In this document: in pieces, positions 22,405 to 33,499 of the stretch
Layout: each line of letters starts with the position of its first letter
Numbering within the stretch: the first letter of the stretch is position 1
NCBI GenBank assembly: GCA_022225965.2
Contig: JAKJXP020000011.1
Span: forward strand, 558,001 to 622,000
DNA from: Diatrype stigma
Taxonomy: Eukaryota; Ascomycota; Sordariomycetes; Xylariales; Diatrypaceae
Direction: 5' to 3'
DNA: 64,000 nucleotides
The notes under the pieces: generated by a model
What the model was told of the DNA's origin: nothing
What the model saw: only the letters and a program-made list of their open reading frames with translations
The model's database searches: none
Translations under genes and position numbers: made by a program

Positions 22405-23614
22405 ATGCCTCTCATAGCACCAACCAGCATCAAGCCCCGCGTGATCCTAGGTCTCATGACCTTCGGCACGGATGCGACGGCTGGGGCCCGCATCACAGAC
22501 ATTGGCGAGTACAACCGGGTCCTGGACCGATTTCAGGAGCGAGGCTACAATGAAGTAGATACAGCCCGTGTCTACAATAAGGGGCTGCAGGAAGCCTTCA
22601 CGCGGCAGGCGCGGTGGAAGGAGCGCGGCCTCACGCTCGCCACTAAAGTCAAGTACCCCATGAACGGCGGCGACAACCAAGGCCCGAAGGTGGAGGAGAG
22701 TGTCGAGACGAGTTTGAAGGAGTTGGGTGCGGATTGCATTGATGTGAGTCTACACCTTCTTTTCTATTACTTACGCAGTATCGCGTAAAGGAGCCTCCTT
22801 TGACCGACCGGAAGGACCGCTGGATCTTCATATGAAATGTTGGGTGACCGAGTAGCTAATTGGCGTGGATAACGATCAGATCCTGTACCTCCACTGCCCC
22901 GACCGTGCGACGCCCTTTGCCGAGACGCTCGAGGCGATCGACAAGCTGCACAAGGCGGGCAAGTTCGTCAAGTTCGGCCTGTCGAACTTCTCGGCGGCCG
23001 AGGTGGCCGAGGTGGTGCTGACGTGCAAGTACAACGGGTGGGTGCGGCCGACGATCTACCAGGCCATGTACAACGCGATCACGCGGGGGATCGAGGCGGA
23101 GCTGATCCCGGCGTGCCGGCGGTACGGCCTCGACGTGGTGATATACAACCCGATCGCGGGCGGGCTATTCAGCGGCAAGATCAAAAGCAAGGACATAAAG
23201 CCGACCGAGGGCCGGTTCAGCGACGCCAACCCCATGGGCGGCAACTACCGCGACCGTTACTTCAAGGACAGCACGTTCCAGGCGCTGCATACGGTCGAGC
23301 AGGCCATCGCGAAGCACGAGGGCGCGGCAGAAGGCGGACTGACCATGATCGAGACGGCGCTGCGCTGGGCCGTCCACCACTCCCAGCTGCGCGTCACCAA
23401 CGGCAACGACGGCATCATCATCGGCATTAGCTCGTACGACCAGCTCGACGGCAACCTCGACGCCATCGAGAAGGGCCCCCTGCCGGACGACGTCGTCCAG
23501 GCCCTCGACCAGGCATGGGCGCTTGTCAAGGCCGAGACGCCGAATTATTGGCACCAAACTCTCGCGTATTCGTATGATACCAAGGAGGCTCTCTTCGGCG
23601 CCGGCAAGAAGTAA
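22405..23614 (+). CDS. Aldo/keto reductase
   Basis: NADPH-dependent carbonyl reductase of the aldo/keto reductase superfamily, resembling the aflatoxin-aldehyde-reductase (AKR7) branch. Exons 22405-22743 and 22880-23614 join over a 136-nt GT-AG intron at CID|ILYLHCPD, giving 357 aa. The catalytic tetrad is visible: D52 and Y57 (VDTARVYNKG), K81 (LATKVKY), H118 (YLHCPD). The barrel motif GLSNFSAAEV and the later IYNPIAGGLFSGK follow the family pattern. It is the last intact gene before the AT-rich block; its own composition shows no sign of RIP. The physiological substrate is unknown. Confidence 0.92.
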
Positions 23615-23895
23615 ACAGGGAAGGACATGCTGTTCTCTATAGTGCAGGTGTTACACCAGTCTTCGTAAGTGGCAGATAGGCGAGCAGTCGAACTAGAATC
23701 CCCGCTGTCAAACTGGCAACAACTGCTAGATATATTACATTAAATAAATACAATCAAATGGTAAAAGGGGCTCGAAAGAGTGGATGTTATAAGTATTGGT
23801 GATTATTAACAATCCAATAATTCGTAACCTTTTTGCAATAAAAGCAAAACTTCGTTTCTTAGGTTGCTTTAATTGTTTTATAAATACATTAAAAA

Positions 23896-24106
23896 TGTAA
23901 AGATATGGCTTTCGCTTAAGGGGCTTATTACGTAAACGGCACGTAATCGGCGATTAAACGCCGCATTAAGAATTAAAGCCTATAAAAAAATTTTATATAT
24001 TTTTAGAAATTATAATTAAAAATAATTTTATATATCTTTTTTTTAAAATAATTTCGTTTACGTTTAATTATTACGTTATTAATTTTTAATTATTTATATT
24101 TTTATA
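23896..24106 (+). repeat. 5' LTR of the gypsy element
   Basis: Starts TGTAAAGATATGGC and ends TTTTTATA. It matches the 3' LTR over its full length but is more AT-rich, with both G-to-A and C-to-T differences. The canonical start TG is kept here and mutated in the other copy; the canonical end CA is mutated here. Confidence 0.88.
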
Positions 24107-26369
24107 ATTTTTTAATTCTTTATTTAATATTTAACGCAATAATTAATATAAATAAAGCCAACCGTAATTTCCGAAATAAAACGGCTATAACGAACGATAT
24201 AAAAGAAAATCTTTAGCGTTAAATCGTCGCCGAATCGAACGAAAAACGACATACGAACGACGAAAACGAAAAAACGATACCTGCTATCTTATAAAACGAA
24301 AAAAAACCGCTAATAACCGTTTAACGTTAAAACGACGAAAAAAACCCGATACGTAAAAACTTTCCAAGTTACGGAAATTCCGAAAATACTTTCGTACGTA
24401 CGATTAATAATTAATCGTTATCGGATTGCATTATAAACGATTCTGCTTTCGTTATAAATTAAAAAATTATTCGATTATTAATCGAATTAAGAACGAAACG
24501 TATTTAAAACGAAAAAAAACAGAACATACGTATCGAATAAATCGCAAAAAATAAGGTAAAACGAAAAAAATTAATCGCTTTCGTTACCGCATAATATACG
24601 AACAAAACCCTACGAAACGATAAACTTCCGAAATACTTAGGCCGAATATTTAACGAACGATTTACGATAAAAAAAAAAGAAATGAATTATTTTTATTACC
24701 GAAATTAACGCCATCGAAAAATTAAAGCAAATTAAAGTAATATATATATATTAAATTACGGGCCGTATAAAAAACAATTTTTAAATTAAATAATAATCGT
24801 ATCGTAATAACATAAAAAAAAGCATTATTAAAACGGCATTTAAAAACTTATGGTTTTTCGTTAAAAAGGAATATATAAATTCCGAATACGTAATGCGTAC
24901 GTTTCGAAATATATTCGAAAACTTATATTAAAATAACGAATCGTTAATAAAATTCTTTATTACGTAACGAATTTATTAAGCTAACGTAAAAAAATCGGAA
25001 TTAAATTTTTAATAAAAAAATCCGTATTTAATGCATTATTTTTATTACCGTTTATAACTTGCATTAAAAACGAAAATGCTAAAACAAAAGGTTATATTAA
25101 AATAGCCTTTCGTTATAATAACGGATATTAATCGAATTTAATAAGCCTAACGTAAAAATTAAGTTTTAAAAATAAAACAACGTAAAAATAAACGGCCGTA
25201 TAATAGCGTTTTTTTAAAATCCAAAAAAATAAAATATTTAACGCTAAAACGTTTAACGCTTAAAAAAAGCAAAACAAAAGCAATTAATAAAGAAATTCCG
25301 AATGCCGAATAAATTCCGATCGTAATAAATCGGTTCGATAATAAAAATGAAAAGAATTATTAATGATATATCGGAATTACGAAAAAAGGAAATACCGAAT
25401 TATCGTTTATAAGAAAAAAAAGCATTCGAAGCTTTTATTTCGACCAAAAGATAAAAAGGCGCCGCCGGATATATTTAAAGCTATTCCTTCCGTAGCCGTT
25501 TAAAACCTTACCTAATACGATAACTTTAATATTAATTCGAAATCGGAAAATGATTTACCGAAATAAGCGTTTACGTATAGCTTATTTCGGCGAAGCTTTT
25601 ACGTACGGTCGATATAAGCCCGTTATTTCGAAAGGCCGTAACCGTATTTCCGAAAAAAAGCGCAACGTTTATTACGATAAGAATTAACCTAAATATAAGG
25701 ACTTAAGTTAATATAATAAGCCGACGTTTCGTTAGAAAAAAAAAGTTCTAACCGGTTGCCGTTACGTAGCCGAAATTATTAAGGATTAATGGCGTTTTTA
25801 TTAAGTATTACGGAATATACGAATTCGACGTAAAAATAATAAACGCAATAAAAAAAAAACGAAAATTTTATTAATTATTTTTTGCGATCCGTCGTAATCG
25901 TAAAGCGTTTGATTTTGTTTTGTTCCGTTTTAATATAAAACGATTAAAAATAATACTAAAAACGGCCACTTATTAGTAAATATTCGACGGTTCAAAAAAA
26001 ATCGACGGCGAAAAATTAATCGAATTTGTTTTCGTAAATAAACCGGTTTATTAAATAAATTTAATCTGGTTCGAAAACGATCGAAACATTTCTGAATTCG
26101 GCAAAAATAACGCCGAAAAAACGGTCGTATTACCAAATTGCTTAAAAAACTTTAAAAATATATATTTCGAAAAAAAACAAAAGCCTATTTAATTTTAAAA
26201 TAAACAAAATACGTTATCGATTTTATATTAAAACAATTATTTTTTATTACGGATCCGATTTATTTTATATCGGAATTTTAACGGAAAAAGTTCGAAGCGT
26301 ATTTAAAAAAATATTTAGCAATAAGGCGTATTTAAAAATTTAAATCCGAAATTATAGTTTCGGTATTAT

Positions 26370-27200
26370 TCGTTTTAAAAAAAAGAAATGCATTTCGTTT
26401 ATGCATAAACTATAAGGCGCTAAATAAAGTAACGGTTAAAAACCGTTATTTTTTATTTTTAATTTCGGAAATTATAAGTCGATTAAATTTCGTTAAAATT
26501 TTTATTAAGCTTAATTTAAAAGACGCTTATTATAAAATTCGCATTAAAAAAAGCGACAAATAAAAAATCGCTTTTCGTATGCGTTACGAATAATTTAAGT
26601 ATATTATTATGCCGTTTAAGCTACCGAATGTCCCGGTTACTTTTTAAGCTTATATATATAAAGCCTTAACCGAATTAATAAATAAGATTTACGTAATATA
26701 TTTAAATAATAATATTATTTTTTCGGAAAACGAAAAAAAACATGCGATGCATTTCCGATTAATTTACGAACGCTTATAAAAATATTAGCTATTCGCAAAG
26801 CTATTTAAGTACGAATTTTTCTAAAAGGAAATTTCGTTTTTAAGGTTTATTATAAATACCGACGGAATTAAAATAAATCCGAATAAAATTGCCGTTATAT
26901 AGCAATAGCCGTATTTTAAATCGGTTCGAAATATTTAAATGTTTATGGGATTTATTAATTTTTATAGGAAATTTATATCTAGTTATTCCAAAATTACCGC
27001 GCCGATTATAACGCTTTTAAAAAAAAAACGCAGCAGCGAATTTTTTAATAGCCAAACGAAACGAAAACGGCTTTTATAAAGTTATAAGGCGCTTTTTAAT
27101 CGGCAATTATGTTTCGATATTAAAACTATACCAAAAAAATAAAAATAAAAACGAATGCATTCTTAAAGGCGATTTCCGGAATTTTATTTTAATTACATAA
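26370..27200 (+). pseudogene. Reverse transcriptase/RNase H remnant of the gypsy element
   Basis: The plus-strand frame, interrupted by many stops, retains the gypsy RT order: ALNKVTVKNRY, LNLKDAYYKIRI, then MPFKLPN, then YLNN at the active site and IIFSENEKK. GFINFYRKFISSYSKI follows, the region joining RT to RNase H. Both catalytic Asp of YxDD are Asn, and several Trp/Gln codons are stops, as expected from G-to-A and C-to-T changes. Confidence 0.85.
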
Positions 27201-28080
27201 TAATAAATAGAAATCCGTTATTTTTTGGTTACGGAAATTTATAAATACCGAAACGCAATAAAATACGAATTAATAAGAATTCCTAGTTATAATCGAAAAT
27301 TTAAAATATTAACGCCACTTTTTAAAAAAAAACCGAATAAGAATTTTCCGTATTTATAAATCATAAAGCTTTATAAGGGATTATTAACGTTTCGGCAAAA
27401 AATTTTCGAAACAGGTTGGTTCGTTAAATATATAAGCTATTTCAATTTAATTTTAATTTATAATATAAATCAGGAATTACAAATCCAATTAACGGACCTA
27501 ATCGGCGACCGGATTATATATTTAAGCCGATTTATTTCGGTAACGTATTATTTATTTTAACGAAAAAGTTCCATTTTACGAAAAAACTACCAATCGAAGT
27601 AAAATAAGTATTAACGAATTAGAATTATAGCTATTCCAATTATTTCAAAATTAAATAAATATTCCGGACAACATAAAATTCGTTAGCCGCAAAATTTCCG
27701 GCCGAATACCGAATAATCGCCGCTTAAGTAATAACCGTAAAAACGAAAATTAAGGGAAATCTTTATTTAATATTACAGCAAAAATGGGCTTTAAATGGCT
27801 AGCGAATATCGGGAAAATCCTATTACGTAGCCGTTTTAACGCGTATTGCAAAAAAGGCATAGGAAGTCGGTAAAAGCAAAATTTTTAAACGTCCGAATTT
27901 CGAAAGATCGGAATTTAAAGATAATTACGTAAATGCCGAAATATTACCGCAAAACGTTTTTTTTTTATTAACGAAAGCCTTTACGAAAAAAAAAGGCGTT
28001 TAGGCATTAAAGGCGTTTCGACGATTTTATAAATAAATTAAAAAGCTGCAAAAAAAAAACCTAAATTTATAAATCTGTTA

Positions 28081-28196
28081 CGTAATACAGCCATTCCAGC
28101 TCCCATATATGGTCAGATAAGTGTCATTCCAGTAACTTCTGGAGTGGCATACGCTTTTACGCAGTGGCATAGCGCACTTTGTGACAAAATCCTAAC
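28081..28196. repeat. Short island of normal base composition inside the gypsy integrase region
   Basis: About 105-115 bp with ordinary GC content and CpA/TpG dinucleotides, unlike all flanking sequence. It contains an imperfect hairpin (CATTCCAG...CTGGAGTG) and two related copies of a motif like AGTGGCATA-CGC/GTGGCATAGCGC. No clear terminal repeats or target duplication were seen. It could be a small non-autonomous DNA transposon or fragment inserted after the block was mutated. Confidence 0.55.
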
Positions 28197-28532
28197 GAAA
28201 ATCGTTTATCGACGATTTAATATCCGAAGCGATTACCGTATAAATAAATACGACGTTTTTTTTTAAAAAATAAGCTAATAATTTCGGCGCAATTTGCGTT
28301 ATAACAACAGTTAATATATTAATATTATAACGATTCGAAAATAAGTTATATAAAAAATTAACGAACCATAAAGCTTTTAAGGCGGAAATTCCATTAGGAG
28401 AATATAACAACCGATATTCGAACGTACGTCGAATCGGATCCGACGTACCGAAAAGCCATAAAATCCAGGCATAAGCCGTATAAAACGTTATAATTTTTGT
28501 TATTATCGAATTAGCCGTTTTAAAAAATTAAT

Positions 28533-28763
28533 ATGGATTTTATTACGGGCCTTTTAATAAGCCTAAAAAATAACGGAATTAATTATAACGTTATTTTAAT
28601 TATTATAAACCGATTTACGAAAATAATATTGTTTATATTTACGTTAAAAACGTTTACGGCCGCCGAATTAGCGAAAATCCTATATCGAAAAATAAAATGC
28701 CGATTCGGGTTATCCGAAAGCATCGTTAACGATAAGAACAAGTTATTAATTAATAAATTTTAA
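28533..28763 (+). pseudogene. Integrase core remnant of the gypsy element
   Basis: A 76-codon open frame containing MDFITGLLIS, then INRFTKIILFI, then TFTAAELAKILYRKIKCRFG and SESIVNDKN. This matches the retroviral-type integrase catalytic core of gypsy elements, with Asp/Glu-to-Asn/Lys changes. The Asp of MDF is kept. The zinc-binding part upstream is decayed (SRHKPY recognisable near 28465). Confidence 0.85.
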
Positions 28764-29624
28764 AAAAGGCTTTATAACGTACGGAAAATTAAGCGTTAAT
28801 TATTAATAACGTATTATTTATAAACGAACGGCTAAATAAAGCGCATAAATTAAAGCTTAAAAAGGTATTTCCGAAAATATTGCAATGCAAAGCAAAACAA
28901 TTAGGCCAAAATTTTTTACGAAACCGAATTTAGCCATAATAATTACCGTAATGCATTTATGGAATATTTACCGTTTAAAGCATTATATAGCTATTATTTC
29001 CGCATAATAAAATAAATGCCTAAACGGCTATAGCTTTAAATATAAAAAATAAAAAAACGTTTAAATAAAACGGAAAAAATCCGGCGACGAATGCGCGTTT
29101 ATTAGGAAAAAGCGACGGCGACCCAAAAAAAACATTACGATAAGCGTTATATATTTATGGAATTTAAAAAGAATTAAACGATAACGTTATTTACGAAAAA
29201 CTTTAAGTTTAAAAAAAAAACAAAGCTAGCATCGACGTATATTTAGATACGGGTCGCCGAACGAATGAAAATATAGGCGTATCGGATTAAGCTATCCGCA
29301 AAGTACTAACGCATTTATGACGTATTTTCCGTATTTTCCTTAAAGCCGTAACATAATTGCCGCAAAGGTTTCGAATAATCGGCGTTATTAAATTTCGAAA
29401 ATAAATAAAAGGAATAAATAATAAAAAATATCGTCCGTTATCGTAATAACCGAGGGCCAAAAGAATTCCTTATTAAATAAAAAGAATAACTTATCGAATA
29501 TAATATTTAAAAGCCAAAGAAATACTTTATTAATACTTAACAAATATTAACGCGTTACGAAAAACAAATACGCAAAGCATATAAGAAATGGAACGACGAA
29601 TAAAAATAATTAATTAATTCGGCT

Positions 29625-29990
29625 TTAAACATTTTAACGGCCTCGATTCGTTATAAATCGGATGAAACCCGTTTAAATACTTATAAAATATAAAGCTTTA
29701 AGCATTTTGGCAACTTAGATTTATTATAAATCGAACGGAATCCGTTTAAATATTTATAAAACATAAAGCCTTAAGCATTTTAACGGCTTAAATTTGCCGC
29801 AAATCGAACGAAATCCGTTTAAACATTTATAAAATAAAAAAAGCTTTAAGCATTTTAACGATTTAAATTTGTTATAAATCGGATAAAGCCCGTTTAAATA
29901 TTTATAAAATAAAAAAAGCCTTAAATATTTTAACGGTTTAAATCCGTCGCAAATCGGTCGGAAACCGTTTAAATATCCGCAAAACAACCG
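29625..29990. repeat. Tandem repeat, about 75-78 bp period, five copies
   Basis: Five imperfect units, each built around CGTTTAAATATTTATAAAA, then AAGCCTTAAGCATTTTAACG and a TTTG.TATAAATCGGA-like segment. The array lies between the integrase core and the 3' LTR, inside the gypsy element. Confidence 0.85.
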
Positions 29991-31846
29991 CAAAACAAAA
30001 CATTTCTTATTTTATCGGATTTTTCGGCGACGATATGTAAATATAAAAAAAAACATAAAAGGAAAAAAACGAAAACGAAAATAAAACGTCCCTTATAAAA
30101 AAAAAGGAATCCAAACGACGTTTAAACGGCAAACGAACGCTAATTAAAAGCTAACCGTAATAAAAATTAAACTTATTATTTCCGAATTTAAAATCCGGCG
30201 CTTTATTAATAAGCCATGCGGAAAAAATAAGATTAATATTTATTTAGGATCGACCTTTATGCTTTCGATTTCCGTTAACGTATCGTCGAAATCGATTTAT
30301 GCGTTATCGTCGTTTTAATCGACGGCAGACGCAGGATCGGCAGCGAATGCGGGATCGGTAATAAGCAAAATATTAATAGCAAATAAGGAATTAACGAAAG
30401 GCAAAAAATTAATAACCGGCAAGAAAGCAATTAACGGCCGTAAGGCTAAAATTAATATAACCGGAAAACCAAAACAAAAGCGACGAATCGAAATTAAAAT
30501 ACCGAATCGATAATCGGACGTCGCAAAAACGAAACGAAAATAATTATTCCGAATTATAAAATCGCAAAAAGCCATTTCGTTAACGGTTATAATAACGATA
30601 ACCAAATTACTTTAAATAAAGCGGCATATTATTCTATGTTTTTTTCGGATTTAAAACGTCGACTTTATACCAATTAAAAAGCAATAACGTTATATACGAT
30701 TTTTAATCCGTTATAACGCCGTTTATAATTTAATGTAAATTATTTAACGGTAATTATATAATAATTAAATCGTTTTTAATCGGTAACGGATAATATCGGA
30801 ATTTATAAGCATTTTTGCGTTTTAATTTAATTAATATTTAAATTATAGCGCTATTAATTGACGTATAAATTAGGTTTCGACGGCAGTAATTGCCGCCCGT
30901 TTTTTTTTAAAAGCGCCGAAAACGATGCGTTTTTCCTTTAAATACGTAGCCCGAAAAACGAAGCATATAGCTTTTAATAAAACCATATAACGATTTATTT
31001 TACAAATCGCTTTTCGGCCGGCGTATAAACGAAACGTAACTATCGACGTAACCAAAAACGTTTCCGATTTGAAATCGATATTTTCGGTAAATTCCAAAAT
31101 AGCCTAAATTATTTTTTAAAAGGCGATCGGTATTTAAATATTAATTAATAAATAACCGGATAAATAAAAAATTAATATTTACCGTTAAGCATTTTTTACG
31201 ATTTTGCCGGTAATAAATACAAATTAAACCGTTATCGACGATAAGCGATATTACGTAACGGATTCGGGCATTTAAATGGAAAAGCCTTATATAATGGCAA
31301 TACGGTTTGTCGAATTTGCGCTAATCGAATTACGTATTGCCGTTATCGACGAATACGTAATTGCTTTTTTAACCGAAAGAATTATCGAATAGCCATAGGC
31401 TTAAGATTTTCTTACGAAATAACATTTCGGCAGCGAATAAAAAACGACGGAACGGCGATTAAATAAAAACAAACGAATAACAAAAAATAAAAAAAAAAAC
31501 GACGATAAAAATAAAGGCGTAATAATAAACGAAACAAAAAATTAAGCAATAAAAAGGCGATAACGATATTGCAATTATTATTATATTAAAACCTAAAAAA
31601 AAAAAACGCGTAAATAAAAAGGAATTATAAACTTATTAAAAATAAGTTATCGAATAATCGGTAATTAAATATTTATTAAAATACGAATATCCGGTAATTT
31701 TAAGGATAATTTATTATTAAAACGACATGCATATATTATTAAAGCGGCAATTAAACGCCGTTAAATCTTAAAAATTACCGGTTTACGAGCCTAAATTAAG
31801 AGCAAATATTTAAAACGGATAAATAAGTTATTAGGAATTAATAGCC

Positions 31847-31860
31847 GGAAAAGGAAAAGG
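31847..31860 (+). other. Polypurine tract of the gypsy element
   Basis: GGAAAAGGAAAAGG three bases before the 3' LTR, the expected plus-strand primer site. It supports the plus-strand orientation of the element. Confidence 0.75.
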
Positions 31861-31863
31861 CAA

Positions 31864-32075
31864 TATAAAGATATGGCTTTCGTTTAAGGAACTAATTACA
31901 TAAACGGTACGTAATCGGTAATTAAGCGCCGCATTAGGAACTAAGGCCTATAAGGAGAATTTTATATACTTTTAGGAACTATAATTAAAAATAATCTTAT
32001 ATACCTTTTTTTTAAAATAGCTTCGCTTACGTTTAGCTATTACGTTATTAGTTTTTAGCTATTTATATTTTTACA
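31864..32075 (+). repeat. 3' LTR of the gypsy element
   Basis: Starts TATAAAGATATGGC and ends TTTTTACA. It is clearly less mutated than the 5' LTR; for example it keeps GGAACTAAGGCCTATAAGGA where the 5' copy is AT-converted. Confidence 0.88.
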
Positions 32076-32084
32076 GAAAATTAT

Positions 32085-32560
32085 AAAATGATTTTTAAGG
32101 CTGGCTTATATAGGGTATAATAATTATGTAATATATTATTAATACATTTAAATAAGATATAATACTTATGTAATATATTATTAATATATTTATGCATTAT
32201 TTATCGTGTAACCTAATATTATATTATTATTTTTATAACATAATTATATATATACCTAAATAAAGGGGCTTTTATTATTCCTTTAAATTCTTCGGGGCTT
32301 AATTTTAATTTTAATTAATCCTAATTTTAATCCGTATTTTTTATACGGAACCTAATTCGTAAGTTGTAATAAAATAAATGTATTAATAATACATATATTT
32401 AAGTAAAGTTTTTATGTTTATTATAATAAGTATATTATTAATATATAAAAACGAATTTTTAAATAAGCTTATTATAATAAATGTATTATTAATACATATA
32501 GGCGGGTTTTTAATTAAGCCTATTATAATAAGTATATTATTAATACATATAAGCTAATAC
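32085..32560. repeat. AT-rich imperfect repeats around TATTATTAATACATAT
   Basis: Several diverged copies of a segment containing TTATAATAAGTATATTATTA and ATACATAT, separated by 50-80 bp and lying just outside the 3' LTR. Low complexity; no coding signal. Confidence 0.65.
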
Positions 32561-32631
32561 GTAATGAATATATTATTAAAAATACGTATATTATTAATAA
32601 TAATAAATATACTTTATTATTGCCGTTATTA

Positions 32632-32644
32632 TTATAATAATAGC

Positions 32645-32675
<31 letters not shown>

Positions 32676-32704
32676 GCAGCAATAATAATAACAATAATAA
32701 TAAC
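32632..32704. repeat. AAT-type microsatellite
   Basis: About 70 bp of AAT/AATAGC/AAC units, mostly perfect AAT. A frame through it encodes an Asn-rich stretch, which I regard as an accident of the repeat. Confidence 0.85.
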
Positions 32705-33280
32705 ATTATAGCCGTAATTGTTTTGGATTATGATTTATACGAGATTTTCGATTTGCCTTTTCGTGCGTTTCCGAAGAAAAAAAGAAAAACCGGGCCTTAA
32801 CGAAAGCCCGAAAATATATAACTTAAGCCAAAAATAATTAATTAAATATTAACGATAATTAAATAGCTCCTTTAATAATATAGGAAGTTATTAAAATAAC
32901 TTACGAAATCGTTTGCCGTCGTTATATTACCCGGTTAACCGCTTTTTTATTCGCCCCTTTATTAAACGTTTCGGTTTAACGACGTATCCGGAAGGTTAAA
33001 AACCGAAAAAGAAAAAATTAATTTCGCCCAAAACGTAATAAGCGCTAATCGAAACTTAAAAGCGGCGTTATTATAAGTATTCGGAATTGCGATAAAACAA
33101 AAATATGGCCGCTATATAAGCGGCTAAAACTTTTAAAAAAATTGCGTTGCTTATTTAAAAGGTTATTATATTGGCTGTTTATATAATTCGTAAAAGGTTC
33201 GTTATTATTATAAATTAATTTTAATATACGATTATTTTAAAACATTAATTAATAATAATAAAATAGCCTTTAATTACGTT

Positions 33281-33370
33281 GTTTCGGTTTCGGTTTCGGT
33301 TCCGGCTTCGGTAATAATAATAATAATAATAACGGCTATAACGGCTATAATAATAACTATAATACCGGTT
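33281..33370. repeat. TTTCGG hexamer and AAT/GGCTAT short repeats
   Basis: Four to five TTTCGG/TTCCGG-like hexamers followed by AAT triplets and GGCTATAAC units. Simple repeat; no function inferred. Confidence 0.7.
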
Positions 33371-33499
33371 CCAATAACGGCCGTTTTCGTTTTCGGTTTA
33401 AAAGCAAAGGCTTTCGGCCCGGCCTTTTAAATATTAAAGAATATATAAACATTTAAGAAATATGGTTAATATGTATTTAATAAACGTATTTAAAATAAA

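Larger units (their letters stand above)
23896..32075 (+). mobile_element. Degenerate Ty3/gypsy LTR retrotransposon, both LTRs present
   Basis: An 8.18-kb element bounded by two 211/212-bp direct repeats (LTRs, 23896-24106 and 31864-32075). The flanking 5-bp sequences AAAAA (23891-23895) and GAAAA (32076-32080) would be a target-site duplication with one G-to-A change. Reverse transcriptase traces on the plus strand include ALNKVTVKNRY (about 26415) and YLNN (26699-26710) in place of the catalytic YLDD. The integrase core, MDFITGL...NRFTK...ECRFG-like, is an open frame at 28533-28763. A polypurine tract precedes the 3' LTR. The gag-like region (about 24.2-25.9 kb) is too decayed to read. The order RT then integrase places it in Ty3/gypsy. 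The element is dead through many stops, consistent with RIP. Confidence 0.88.

Noticed and set aside
29625..29990. Periodic array considered as a CRISPR-like array
   Set aside because: Whole units are repeated without unique spacers, and the context is a eukaryotic retrotransposon.
30315..30605. 96-codon minus-strand open frame inside the gypsy element
   Set aside because: Antisense to the element and of mutation-biased composition; chance open frame.
32564..32800. Asn-rich short open frame
   Set aside because: Created by the AAT microsatellite inside AT-rich DNA; no support as a gene.
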